NCBI GenBank assembly: GCA_015039365.1
Contig: WION01000045.1
Span: 211,228 to 275,227, forward strand
Direction: 5' to 3'
Length of the DNA: 64,000 bases
DNA from: Amanita rubescens
Lineage: Eukaryota; Basidiomycota; Agaricomycetes; Agaricales; Amanitaceae
Shown here: positions 44,533 through 56,059 of the stretch, in pieces
Layout: every line of letters starts with the position of its first letter
Numbering within the stretch: position 1 is the stretch's first letter
Notes under the pieces: model-generated
Database searches by the model: none
Told to the model about the DNA's origin: nothing
What the model saw: only the letters and a program-made list of their open reading frames with translations
Made by a program: the position numbers and the translations under genes

Positions 44533-46234
44533 GTTTTGGTGGAGATATGGCTGCTCATCATGGCAGACAGTGAGCACACCAATTTTATTGTGGCATGATT
44601 GGTACATACTATTTGCATTCTGACATTCCAAATACCTTTCTATGTGCCTAATGGGGACATACCAAAAAAAGCGCCACAGAAATAACCAGTATTGATGGAG
44701 ATATTGTCATTTGTTGCTGCTCACTGTTGACAACAGTGAGCAAGACATGTTGCATTCTGACAGAAACCACTCACATTTTTTACATTCTAACATAGTGGAT
44801 AGGTGCATATACATATAAGGAATATATTCCAAAAAAAGCGCCACAAAAATATTCAGTATTAAGGGAGATATTGCAATTTCTTGGTGCTCATCATCATGAA
44901 CAGTGAGCAGATATCTCCCAAAATGGCAAGGCTGATGGGCACTATTTCCATTTTAGGAAACCCGCCACTGGATCCTAAAGCACACATTACATTATCAATT
45001 TCCTTTTTAGGAAATTTGACCCTGAAAATCAATCAGTGAATATCTCAATGAAATCAGCACCAAACACTGTTATACAACCACACTTAGAAAGCCACTGACC
45101 AAGGCTACACAATTGATTGACCCTGAAATTATGTCATCATTTCCTTTTTAGGAAATTTGACCCTGAAAATAAATCAGTGGATATCTCAATGAAATTAGCA
45201 CCTATCCATTGTTTGTGTTATAAACATGTACAAATATATACAAATATATACAAACAACCTCATAACCTTCCAAATATGGTATCCCAACTTGCTTACCTTA
45301 TTTGGAATTTCTCTATCTTACCAAATAAGGCAATCATCCCCTTGTTTCTAAGTTGTGGTCAAATTCCCATCTCAAAACATGTACAAATACATCCCTCACC
45401 TTCCAGAAATGGCAATATGTCTGGGTGTGGGAAAATGGACTTGTAATTCAGAAATATTTATTTTATGTCCACAATTATCTGAGGTAGCCTGTTACCCAAA
45501 TAAAGCCTCTAACTAGAGATGGAGAGATGCCATCTGTCCATCTCTAATTAGAGGTTTTTGTCGGGTAGGTCAGGTGATTTGCCATAACTGTAACTGTAAC
45601 TGATCACTGACCGGTATAACTGTGACCGATGGTCAGGTTATAACTGGTAGCGGTTAGGTCAGGTTACAGTTATTTTCCAGTTATTGTGACCTGACCTGTA
45701 AACACTAGTTGCGAGACTCGTTTTCGGGCATTGCTAAAGCCCAAGAATGGGTTATGGTGTTTATTTTCGTGTTTTCCATGTAGTATAGGTTGGCAATAGA
45801 CAATTATATGTTATATAAGATGTCTAATATACTCTCTTTCGAGTGTATATATGATACACTCCAATTTCGGAAGTGTAAAAAAGTGTAACGGGTGAAAACC
45901 CATTATAAGGTGTTATGAAGCTGAGGACAACCTATTAGGTTGTCTTGAGGTGATATATGCACGGTCTGATGCCGTGTTGAGTTCTCGCCACTCGAAGTAC
46001 ACTGAACCCAAGTATATATTGGTCGTGTATCAAGTGGAGAGTAAGTTGTTTGTACATGTGTAATGACACGCTCTACAGGTTGCACGTCACATCAGTCACC
46101 TATCTATATATGGCAGCTAGCTGTATCTACACGATGGAGAGAGATCGAACCCGGTAATGGGCTACCCGTTACAAGATGCAAGAACAATCATGTTACACAA
46201 TGTAGAACACCTGACAACACTTGTCTTATATATG

Positions 46235-46641
46235 CAGGGAGCAGAAGATATCCATCTATATCAGACTGGATGGGCACAATGAATGAAGAAACAGATAAAA
46301 GCTGCACAATCTGCAGTGAACAGCTTCTCATTGTTAAAGATTTTGCATTTCCTCTACCTTTTATAGCTTTAGACTTCTCAGGACAAACAATGCAAATTGA
46401 TGCTACTTTCACTATATCCATTAACAATGCTGAAACTTCTTATAAACTATGTGGGATTATATACTTTGGAGATGCACATTATACTGCACGTGTAATAACT
46501 GATAATGGTATGGTATGGTTCCATGATGGCATTGCAACTTGTCAGAACTTGATTTATGAAGGGATGTTAAACACCCTTCAAGTTTCATTAAAAGATTGCA
46601 AAGGCAAAGCTGCACTTACAGCTATTTATGTTAGGTGTTGA
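46235..46641 (+). pseudogene. Transposon-associated peptidase-like (UCH/USP-like) domain remnant
   Basis: Part of a 192-codon frame open from 46063. It has a Cys pair (KSCTICSEQLLI), then FPLPFIALDFSGQTMQID, ETSYKLCGIIYFGDAHYTAR, MVWFHDGIATCQNLIYEG and a hydrophobic end (AALTAIYVRC). I know this pattern from agaricomycete transposon-linked proteins resembling the C-terminal half of a ubiquitin hydrolase (a late His in GxxHYTAR, an Asp in HDG). No catalytic Cys region is visible upstream, so it is a fragment. Assignment is tentative. Confidence 0.4.
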
Positions 46642-46735
46642 ATTTAGGTCAATAGTTGAAAGAACATGAAACTAAGTGGCAACTGAGATTTATTTATTAT
46701 TAATCAAAATTAAATGTAAAAAATTGGCCTCGGAT

Positions 46736-48217
46736 TAGTGATGCCGAAGTTCGGTTCAGTCCGGTTCTTCAGCCTCTTGGCCAGAACTGGAACCAGAACT
46801 GCAGCGAGGTATCTAGGACTGAACCAGAACCTGGACTGAACTGACAGAACCAGTTCTTCCAGTTCAGTTCCGGTTCAGTTCCAGTTCGAACCGAGAACAG
46901 GCATTTCATTTCATCACCAGGGATCATAGAGATAAAGCCTAGGAGACAGCTCCCTGACTGTAGAAGATGGCAAAGCCAGAGATTGAGTGGAAATGAGACT
47001 GAGAGGCCCCGGCAGTCAGTGTTCGAGTTGGCGTGTAGTTGAGAGTCTCAGCCTTTGAGGATTAGTCACCAAAGGCAAACGAGGGGGTGGTGTGTCAGTA
47101 GGTTGAAATTGGGTATCATGAGGCTTACCGGACGAGTAGAAACATGAGAAGGGGTGTGAAAAGGCATGGTAGGGTGCAATTGAAATTGCTGAAAAATGTG
47201 TTGAAATCGTCCTTGTCGTGGTTGCTATCATCTTGTAGTCATCGGGTGTGTGTTGGGGACATGTTAAGAACCTATCCTAGGCTTTGGGAGTGTGCTGGAT
47301 GTTGTAGGCAAGTGCTAAAGTGAAGGTAAAGAGAAAGCCAAAGAGAGAGTAAGAGAGAACCAAATAGAGGTCACATCACTTGTCACATATACGACACGGC
47401 TCGACGAGCGTGCGCTAAAATAACCTTTTCTCCACTCAGCACATCGTGGGTCTCATCAGCGTCGAGGATTTTGTCGGGGAAATGATCGTGCTCTCCGAGA
47501 ACGACCTTGCCGCTTGGCCTGGATGAACAAGCATGGAAAGCCAGCACAGGGGGACAGAATGTGGAAGTGCCATTGTCAGCAATATGATTGTACGGATCAT
47601 CATAATCCAGAACCGAGTTTGAATGAGAGTCGCAAAAACCGTGAGCACCAGAAGTGAGGCTTGGGATAGGTGGCTCAGAGAACATGTTGGACCAATGTGT
47701 GACAGCCGCAATGGCATGTCAAATCAAAAATCCAAAAGAAAGAGAAAAGTTGATGTCTCCTTTAACACGAGAGCCTAATGTTTTAAAACATTTTCCTTTC
47801 GACGCGTCGGGGCCACGTCATCTTGGATTTGTGACAATGGAAGGATCACCTAGCCTTCCGTTTTGGGCCCCAGATGCAAACATATGTGGTGACTTGGAGC
47901 ACTACAAAAGTGCAGTAGCTCATTTTTAAATGCAAACCTTCTACTGCTTTTTTGGCCGTGCCATAATTATTCCAATGTACTTCAAATACATGCATAATAC
48001 ATATATGTATAGTCTACATTGTCCCTGCCACTCAGTGTATCAGTTCGCAGTTCGAACCGGTTCTGCATCAGTTCGGAATCCTGGCCGAAATCCTGGACTG
48101 AGAACTGAACCCGATGCCCAAGTCCTGAACCAGAACCAGAATGGAACTGAACCCTCAGTTCAGTTCAGCCAGTTCAGGTTCGAACCATGGTTCTCGAACT
48201 GAACTTCGGCATCGCTA
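46736..48217. mobile_element. 1.48-kb hAT-type non-autonomous element
   Basis: Ends TAGTGATGCCGAAGTTCGG and CGAACTTCGGCATCGCTA, flanked by a perfect 8-bp duplication CCTCGGAT (46728-46735 and 48218-48225). Subterminal blocks (46755-46900, 48040-48200) are dense in GGTTCAG/CTGAACC words. The interior (about 47000-47930) lacks a transposase but has moderately GC-rich, gene-like sequence, including a minus-strand frame at 47383-47685, possibly captured host DNA. Confidence 0.9.
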
Positions 48218-48274
48218 CCTCGGATCTGCCACTTGGTGGCCCACATCTTCAAGTATAGTATGGCAAGGTCCCAA

Positions 48275-48480
48275 CTATATGGTATACCCTTGGGCCCAAA
48301 CCCGGGGGTATCTTCACACCCTCCGACCCTTTGGATACCCCTGGGTATTTGGGGGGTAAACCCTTCACCCTCATCCGAGGGTAGGGGTTTCCAAGGGTAA
48401 GGGTAGGGGTCCGGGCTTAAAAACCCAGGGGTTACCCCTGCCATTTACTAATGTCAAGGCACCCAGGGGTTCACCCAGGC
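48275..48480. repeat. GC-rich repeat of ACCCCTGGGT/GGGTAGGGGT words
   Basis: Dense inverted GGGTA/TACCC blocks; probably the ends of a small MITE. No coding. Confidence 0.5.
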
Positions 48481-48925
48481 CAATCCCTATGCCTGGGGCA
48501 CCTCAATGTGTGTGTTAATGCCTGAAAGTTGCAAAGTAACATTTATGCTTCAGAGACTTTATTGAAGGAAGCCCCAAAATGCCAGAAATGCCTCTAATTA
48601 GGCTGCTAGGCATGGAGACTTGATGCAAGTTCACCTCTAATTAGACTTGTTTAGGTGGAGGAACAGGTGCTATAGGACTCTTGTCATATGGGGAGGGTAA
48701 AGTATTGGGTATATTGTAAGAGGTTGTAACGCCAGGAGTGTCCACAAGTGACAAGAGTGCCATCCCCAGACTGCCAGTTGAGGTATACACATGTACATGA
48801 CAAAATTTAGAGCATATGAGATTGACAAAATAATAGAAATATTCATAGCAAGAATGCACTCTCAGCACATCTCTAGAACACAGAAAGTCCCACAAGTAAA
48901 GAAATCGAATACATGACAACTTCCC

Positions 48926-50063
48926 TCATGACACTTCCTCCATGTCCTCATCCTCCTCATCTTCGTCTTCATCCTCAGCCTCATCAACACTTTCCATTTT
49001 AACATCACTCATACTCCGACTCTCAATTATTCGATCTGCATCACCCTTGAAATTGTCCTTCAATTCCCATAATCCATTGTACTCTCCACTCCGATGCAAA
49101 AATGCAACCTCTGAGAGGACTTCTTTGAGATATGCCTCAGGTTGTTGAGTCTTTTCTCTAAGCGCTTTGATTCCCCACCGCGCTGGGTCTCTGAAAAGTG
49201 AAAAGATCTGGTCCAGAAGCTGGTTGCGTGGCATACGAGCCATGCGCTCGAAAGCACCTTTTGCCGGCTTGGGTTTGGTTTTCTTCAACGATCCGTGAGT
49301 GGCGGTTGACAAGATAAAAGTGAACACGCACGATGAGATCCCCAAAAGCTCCTCCCGCACCCACTCCGACACCGCTACTTAACCTATTCACGCCGCCTCG
49401 TCCGCCAGGAACGCCCGCATCCTCAATCATCCTAATCTGTCTCGTCGGCGTGTTATACTTCTTATGCCTCTCTCTCATCTGTTTTCGGTAGCTTGCACTG
49501 AACATGGGTCGTAAATTACATTCGTGTTTAATTCTGCCTGTGAGAATGGTTGTGCGGGCGCGAGTGTTGGTCGTGAGCGCAGCCGAGGTAGCAGACACGG
49601 ACAAGGAGGGGTCCTTGGGCCGCTCAGCCACGACGATTTGGTTCTCCACTGAGTCGTTCACCATCTCTAGCTCGTAAGTGGTGGGTTGGTCTGAAGGCAT
49701 GGGTTCTGGAGTAGCAGTAGGCGTGGTGCTGGACGAAGACGGACCCGGTGGCAGGAATAGAATAATTCGTGGTTTCTTCGTGTGTGGATTGACGTCGTTA
49801 GTGTACACGCGGATGGTGGCAAGGTGAACATCATCAGCTTCGATAGCTGACCACCGTTCCATGAGGAATCTGGGTATCTAGTCCAAAATGCTCTGCCTTT
49901 TTTGTGCGGGCGAGACTACGGTGCCACTGACCTTGACCATCCAAACTCTGCCGTTCCCCTGGTCCAGCATGAGGTGCTCGTCTGGGTCAGGTTGGGAGTC
50001 TTCATCGTTGCCTCCGAGCTCGGCTTCGAAGGGCTTCTTCTCCTCGTCGTCGACGTCGTTCAT
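48926..50063 (-). CDS. TFG2: Transcription initiation factor IIF subunit beta
   Basis: RNA polymerase II general factor (RAP30/Tfg2) that pairs with the alpha subunit and helps recruit polymerase to promoters in the nucleus. Three exons: 50063-49932, 49877-49332, 49282-48926 (1035 nt, 344 aa), introns of 54 and 49 nt, all in phase. The N-terminal acidic stretch precedes the dimerisation barrel (LDQGNGRVWMVK, PRFLMERW, VHLATIRVY, YELEMVNDSVENQIVVAE). The linker has TGRIKHECNLRPMFSASYRK. The C-terminal winged helix reads NQLLDQIFSLFRDPARWGIK then KEVLSEVAFLHRSGEYNGLW. An acidic Glu/Asp tail ends it. The start is the first ATG giving this reading, 129 bp from the divergent neighbour. Confidence 0.93.
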
Positions 50064-50192
50064 GGTGAGGCGGTGGTCCGGCGTGAGTCCGCCTCGGCAA
50101 ATGCCGAACATCGGCCGGGAATCGGGATCCCGCTCTTCCCCGTTCCGAGACGGTATTTTGACGCTGAGCCACATTCAACCTCGGACTCCACG
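50064..50192. promoter_or_regulatory. 129-bp shared promoter between TFG2 and the DUF1275 gene
   Basis: The two start codons face away from each other with only 129 bp between them, GC-rich and without an obvious TATA box. Both 5' UTRs must lie here, or overlap. Confidence 0.6.
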
Positions 50193-51176
50193 ATGTCCAG
50201 CGGCGCGCCCAAAGTCCTCGACTCCGAGCGCGGCGTCGATCAGCCCAAATCTTCCTCAATCTGGGTCCATCTCATGGCCGAGGTCGATCCCGCTCTATGC
50301 ACGGGCCCTCTGGCCGCCTATTGCTTCATGAGCGGCCTCATGTTCGTAATTTTACTCTAGAGCCCAATTCAAACTTTACCTAAAGTCGTCACAGCGGTGT
50401 CGTATCGTTTTCTGCTATTTTCATCTGGTGTGGGTTCCAAACAGGCAATTTTGCCCAGGCTAGTCCATATCAGTGATCCCATTTTATCCCGGGCCCTCAA
50501 CTCTTTCTTCCACACATTAGCTGGCTATTGCAATTGCTCGTCTCTTTGGAAAGCCACAAGATCTTTCATTTCACCTCCCTGATCAGCAAGCTCTTACATC
50601 ACTTATCACATTCAACGCTGGTGCCTTTATCGGCCGTATTGGGGACCACATAGGCCCTCGTAGACGGATATGGCTTATGATCGGTACCTTCGCTCAAGCT
50701 CTCCTCCTCATGGCCTCTTCTATCTGTCTATGGAAGAGCGGTGAATCTAGTGTGGCCAACGCTCGGGATGTTCCAACCTGGACAAATGCCCTTTCGTTCG
50801 TAAGCCTCGGATTCATGAGCGCCAGTTTAGGATTACAAGGCATATTAGCCAAAAGACTGAACACCCAATTTGGTACCACTAGTGCGTATCACGATAGCCA
50901 TCATCGCTTGTTTTTAATTCTAAACTGACAACATATGCAGTTGTCCTAACGACAGTATGGGTTGAGCTAACCAACGATCCCAAGCTGTTCAATATAAGGA
51001 ACAGCGTTAAATCTCGAGATCATAGGCTTATTGCTGTAGTCTCACTATTTATCGGTGGATTCACCGGACGTTCAATTTTGGAATATGCCGGTGCGCCAGC
51101 TGCGCTGGGTGTTGGAGTGGCTATTCGCGTGTTGGCGACATTATCATGGCTTTACGTGCCAGAAAAGAACTTGTAG
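50193..51176 (+). CDS. DUF1275 (YoaK-like) membrane protein
   Basis: Four exons: 50193-50341, 50395-50458, 50521-50881, 50941-51176 (810 nt, 269 aa). Multi-pass membrane protein of the DUF1275 family, of unknown substrate; in fungi it is often annotated as a putative transporter-like protein. Hallmarks in order: VDPALCTGPLAAYCFMSGL, SFSAIFIWCGFQTGNFAQ, FNAGAFIGRIGDHIGPRRR, AQALLLMASSICLW, LGFMSASLGLQGILAKRLNT, LTTVWVELTND, FIGGFTGRSIL. Intron 1 starts GTTCGT. Intron 2 appears to be GC-AG (CAG|GCTAGT...TTAG), because no GT donor keeps the conserved frame. The gene seems intact. Confidence 0.88.
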
Positions 51177-51261
51177 TTTATGATGCCAACAATAGATTAG
51201 ATTAGATGGTTCAACTGCCTCACAGCGTCACACAGCCTGACAAGTCCCAGCCAGTCACTTG

Positions 51262-52718
51262 ATGACGACGAGCGAGTATTCAAAACGACTTCACAAGATA
51301 CCCAGGAAGAAATGGCATCATTATCTACCACTGTTCTGTGAGTTTGCTACATTTCGAATGTTAGCCTTACGTTCAAGCAAATTCAACAGTGGTAATATTA
51401 TTACTCATTGCGCCCCATCCCTCCTTCATCATTATTATTGTTAATTATCATATACGGACGCTTCACAATCCCTTCCTTGCATTCATCCATGTCATCGTCG
51501 TCTACACACTCACATTCCTTACCTTTTCTTCTCTGCTCGTTTGCGTCACGCGAGATCCGGGCTCAGTCAAAGGAACTCCGAACGGAGATGCTGCTGGCAG
51601 CGACGAAGAACTCAGCCATCTTGTAATGCCCGACGGAGAAGAAGAAGAAGAGTCAGAGATGAGTCTGGCCGAAGTACTAGCATCGGGGCGGTCAGGTCGT
51701 AAGCCAAAGTGGTGCAAGAAGTGCATGGTTCGTATTCTCTTTCGTCAACCATTCATAGTCGTCTTTAACTCATCCAAGGCGCCAAAACCTGAACGCGCTC
51801 ATCATTGCTCGACTTGCGGACGGTGTACGCTCAAAATGGGTCAGTCGTCCGAGACTAATAATGGTCATTGCTCATGCCTATCCAGACCACCACTGTCCAT
51901 GGTTAGCATCAACGTGCATCGTATGTCTCACTCCTTATTCGACGCCGCGGCTTTTTCTAAATAAGATTTCGCAGGGCCACCGAACATACCCGGCATTTAT
52001 CCATTTCATCTTCTGCTCCACACTCCAAGCCACTTACGTCGGCGTAGTATCCGCACGTGCGATATGGTATTCTTTCAACCATCCTTTTCAAGTGGTCCGT
52101 CTCGGCCTATTATCTTCTACGCGCCCTGACCTGCCTTTATAGGATATTTACACCCCCATACACGAATTATGCCTCACCCTCGCAGGAATAGTGTTCTCCC
52201 TTGTGATGGGATCTTTTTTTGTATACCATGTATACCTCATTTTGTACGTACAACTCAAAATGATGACGGCCTCCGACTTCTTATCGGCTGCCGCAGCACC
52301 AACCAGACAACCTTGGAGAACATTTCTCCGTTCCTGCTTTTGCGGCATCTTCCTCCACTTCCCCTCCGAGAGGATGAACATCGTATGCTATCGGATCCTC
52401 CAAAGGATCATGAATTATCATACAAGCAGCGACGACTCGTTAAAGATGCGCATGGGGTGCTGCGTATGTATGACGTTGGGTGGCGGAGGAACATTACTCA
52501 GGTGTTTGGGTGGAATGGAGTACCCTATGGGTGGCTGTGGCGTATTTGGTACGGCGGCTCGAGGTATGTTCAAAGTCTGTTTCAAGTCTGATGACATGAA
52601 ATTTACATCGAGCAGTCCAGGTGATGGACAACAGTTCCCTCGAAATCCCAAAACAGACCAAGTACTGGAAAGACTGGCCTATGAACTGGCCCAGGCAGAG
52701 ATAGCCAGACGCAGTTAG
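51262..52718 (+). CDS. DHHC-type protein S-palmitoyltransferase (Pfa3-like)
   Basis: Eight exons: 51262-51337, 51390-51727, 51779-51839, 51886-51920, 51975-52094, 52143-52243, 52297-52563, 52616-52718 (1101 nt, 366 aa). It transfers palmitate from acyl-CoA to cysteines of membrane-associated proteins, on endomembranes or the vacuole. Order: two N-terminal hydrophobic segments (ILLLIAPHPSFIIIIVNY; AFIHVIVVYTLTFLTFSSLL), the DPG motif (TRDPGSV), an acidic loop, the Cys-rich domain (KWCKKCMAPKPERAHHCSTC), catalytic MDHHCPWLASTC (~aa 158-169), two further membrane segments, TTLEN (the TTxE motif) and a basic/polar tail. Exon 4 is only 35 nt and holds the DHHC motif. The start codon is the ATG in frame with the first exon. 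Confidence 0.9.
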
Positions 52719-52859
52719 GATTAGTAAAATAAATATACGTCACGTTAATAAATGGGGCTCCTTGACTTCTCAAGTAGTAAGACATCCCGTGATAGCGCGT
52801 ATATATAATACGGCAAAATGGTAGCCAAATCCCTCAGCTTCTAACCGCTTCTTGGGAGT

Positions 52860-55800
52860 ATGTCTACAGAAATCCTCAACATTCGCGGCCACGACGCTGG
52901 CGCGGGTTCACCCCAAGACCTCCGCACACAAGTCTGGGATGGTCTCTCGCAACCCATAGGCGAGCGCTGGCTTCCCACTATGCTGCTCTACGATGAGCGC
53001 GGCCTCAGACTTTACGACGACATTACCACCAACGCACCTGAATACTACCTTTTCAGCGCTGAAGAAGAAATTCTAAAGAAGAGCGCCGACGACATTGTGA
53101 AGCTCATGCACGTCGCCACCGATGAAGTTGTCCTCGAATTGGGAGCCGGGTAAGTTGTTAAGTGCCGAGCCCCTGAGTCCTGCTAACTTTTTCCCATCGC
53201 TTTACGGCTTTGCAGATCCCTCCGTAAAACCTCCCACATACTCAAAAGTCTCTCCCATCTATGTTCCGCGCCAATAACGTACTATGCGCTCGATCTGGAA
53301 GAGAACGAGCTGAGACGGACCCTCGGCCAAATCGCCGCATCCGAGGTCGGAAGAGACTTGCTTGGCAAAGTCGAGACCAAGGGCATGTGCGGAACTTACT
53401 CTGACGGGCTCGCTTTCGTAAAGAACGGAGGCTTAGACAGTCGCAGCCGCGTCGTCCATTCGCTGCCCCGCGACTTTGGCGTTGAAACTCCACGTTCGTC
53501 CTCAAGCTCAGCGTCTTCCGTGTCGGGTTCAGATGAGGCGGACAAGGGGACAGCTTCTTCGCCTCCTTCGACGCCCGACGCTTCTCAGCCGCCGCTTCAC
53601 ATCATGTTCCTGGGCTCTTCCGTCGGCAACTTTAGCCGCCCTGATGCCGCGGCTTTTATCCGTTCCCTTCCTTTACGCCCCGGTTCTGGTGACACGCTCC
53701 TCCTCGGATTGGATCATGACAATGAGAAAGAACTGATTGAGGAAGCGTACAATGACCCTAAAGGGTACACGGAGAGGTTCATTAAGAACGGCCTTCGCAC
53801 CGCTGGGCGAGCTGTGGGGAACGAAAGCCTCTTTGAGGAGGACAAATGGGAATACATCAACCGCTATGATACTGTAAGACTATTATTCTTTTTGAGGCGT
53901 CATGCGCTGACCGAGGGTTACAGGTTGAACGTAAGTCGATGCCGTGTTCGTCAAGACGATTTGTAGCAACCGTCTACAGGCCGCCACGAGGCGTTCTTCA
54001 AGTCCAAGTGTCGTCAAGTTATCGTGGACCCCTCATCAGGGAAAGAAATCGTTTTCCTTGAGAACGAGAAGCTGAAGATTGAAGAGTCGGTCAAGGTAGA
54101 TTCACCACTAGTACTTCCATTCTGCATCTGACCATGATAGTATTCCGACGAGGACGCGTATACGCTCTTTTTTGAAGGGAACGTCCGTCCCGTCCATCGC
54201 TGGTCAGACGACAAGTCACGGTACTCGCTATGGCTCCTCGAGAGGCCGGCTTTCGTTTTCACAGCACCAACCTCGCCATTTTCCTGCACCCGTAAAGGTG
54301 AACTAGTCCCAAGGACTCACATCTCTTCAGCACCTTTTGGCATACCTGCGCCCGAAGATTGGGAGAACATATGGGCTTTATGGGATACCATCACGTTGAG
54401 AATGATCCCGCCCTCAATGCTATACCAAAAACCAATAGATTTACGCCACATCTGCCTGTTCTATCTAGGCCATATCCCGGCATTCTTGGATATCCATCTA
54501 TCTAGATTATTGCAAGAGAAGCACACCGAACCCGAATATTTCAAGGTCAATTCATTCTGTTTATTTCATAATTTATGTTGTATTCTTGGGAAAAGCTGAC
54601 ATCCGCCAAGGACATTTTTGAAGTGAGTTTTCCTTTATTGCCTTCTTTCAGCTGCTGACTTGGCCCTTGTATAGCGTGGCGTTGACCCCAATGTCGATGA
54701 CCCCACGCAATGTCATGTAAATCTCCTCTCTTTTCCTTTTCACAAAAGTTCTCAATCCTTCGTTCAGCCTCACTCCGAGGTCCCGAACAACGACGAAGAC
54801 TGGCCACAGCTAGGGGCTATACTACAATTCCAGTCCCGTGTCCGCGCTCGGTTACTCCGACTCTACGATGACATCCTCTCGGGTCGGAAGCCTCTAACAA
54901 GAAGACTCGGAAGAGTGTTATTCATGACATTTGAACACGAAGGTATGCACGCCGAGACGTTATTATATATGCTTTTGCAGCGTGCCGGGACCGGAACTTT
55001 GCCTCCACAAGGGTTCAGCATGCCTCAATGGTCTATCTTCGCGAAAACCTGGGATGCACTTCCCGCTCCCAAGTCCCCCACGGTAGAGTTGGGACCGGAA
55101 GTTGTTACTTTAGGCCACGACGATGTTGAAGCCGATGACGATACGGGCGATGTTTTGAACCACGAGTTTGGATGGGACAACGAAAGTCCGCAGAGGAAAG
55201 TCCAAGTTGACAAGTTTGCAATCGAATGGCGGCCAATCACCAATGGACAGTTTTACGAGTTTTACGTGGGTCAGGGAAGGGGACGCGTTGATTTTCCTGC
55301 AAGTTGGGTCATCGTTGACGGCGAAGTTCAGGTACACCGCCATTTTTTTTAGCCTTTTGTTTGACGTCGGGTTCACACCAATTGATAGGTTCGCACGCTA
55401 TATGGCCCTGTACCCCTGAAGATCGCAAGACACTGGCCGATCATGACAACATACAACAATCTGTCGACGTATGCGACTGTCAAAGGAGGGCGAATCCCTA
55501 CGGAACCTGAGTTACGGCTATTCTACGACAAATTTGAGTCGGGATTCGGGGGCGGCGCAAACTACGGACTCAGGAACTGGCACCCTGTCCCGTAAGTGAG
55601 GAACATGGATTTGAATTTCTACTGACGCTTGATACTAGGGCAACGGCGGGTGGAGAGGCGAACGGCGGGAAGGGGAGTAACGGAGGTGTTTGGGAGTGGA
55701 CTTCGACAGTGTTTGACAAATATGATGGATTCCTTCCATCTAGGTTGTACCCTGGGTGGGTATTTACCGATGCTGTGGCCAGAATCAGTCTCACCTGTAT

Positions 55801-56020
55801 TTTTTATGGCAGATACTCCATGGATTTTTTCGATGATGACCATCAAGTTGTGGTACGTTCATTACACAGACATCAGTGTCTTTTCTCTCAACATACTTGA
55901 AAGTTGGGTGGTTCCTATGCAACCATACCGCGATTGGCGGAGCGTCGCACTCTGAGGAACTGGTATCAGCGCAAATATCCGTACCCATGGGTTGGTGCAC
56001 GTATTGCTTACGATTTTTAA
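52860..56020 (+). CDS. egt1: Ergothioneine biosynthesis protein 1 (methyltransferase / sulfoxide synthase fusion)
   Basis: Twelve exons: 52860-53149, 53216-53873, 53924-53930, 53980-54095, 54141-54545, 54611-54622, 54675-54716, 54768-55331, 55389-55591, 55639-55755, 55813-55852, 55904-56020 (2571 nt, 856 aa). The N-terminal EgtD-like half trimethylates histidine to hercynine with SAM (PEYYLFSAEEEIL, VVLELGAG, FLGSSVGNF, LGLDHDNEKE). The C-terminal EgtB-like half joins hercynine and cysteine with O2: DinB segment (LRHICLFYLGHIPAF, ~aa 455), iron-binding HX3HXE in FEHEGMHAE (~aa 565), then an FGE-type sulfatase-modifying fold (NGGVWEWTS, ~aa 780; ending ARIAYDF). Length and order match fungal Egt1 (~770-880 aa). 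Exons 3 and 6 are 7 and 12 nt. The gene appears intact. Confidence 0.95.
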
Positions 56021-56059
56021 GGTCTTTTCGTCACCGCAGACTATTGTGTTCATGTGCAT

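Larger units (their letters stand above)
39893..45707. mobile_element. hAT-type fold-back element with ~1.07-kb palindromic arms
   Basis: Ends TAGTGTTTACAGGTCAGG and CCTGACCTGTAAACACTA, flanked by an 8-bp duplication with one mismatch, GTTGTGAG (39885-39892) and GTTGCGAG (45708-45715). The inner arms (40590-41129 plus 43570-44096; 44510-45575) are inverted copies with very few differences. The left arm is split by a 2.44-kb Helitron-like insertion; the right arm shows the empty site. No transposase of its own. Confidence 0.85.

Noticed and set aside
47436..47717. Second antisense gene inside the hAT-type element
   Set aside because: Overlaps another frame at 47383-47685 and has no start context or homology I can see; recorded only as possible captured DNA.
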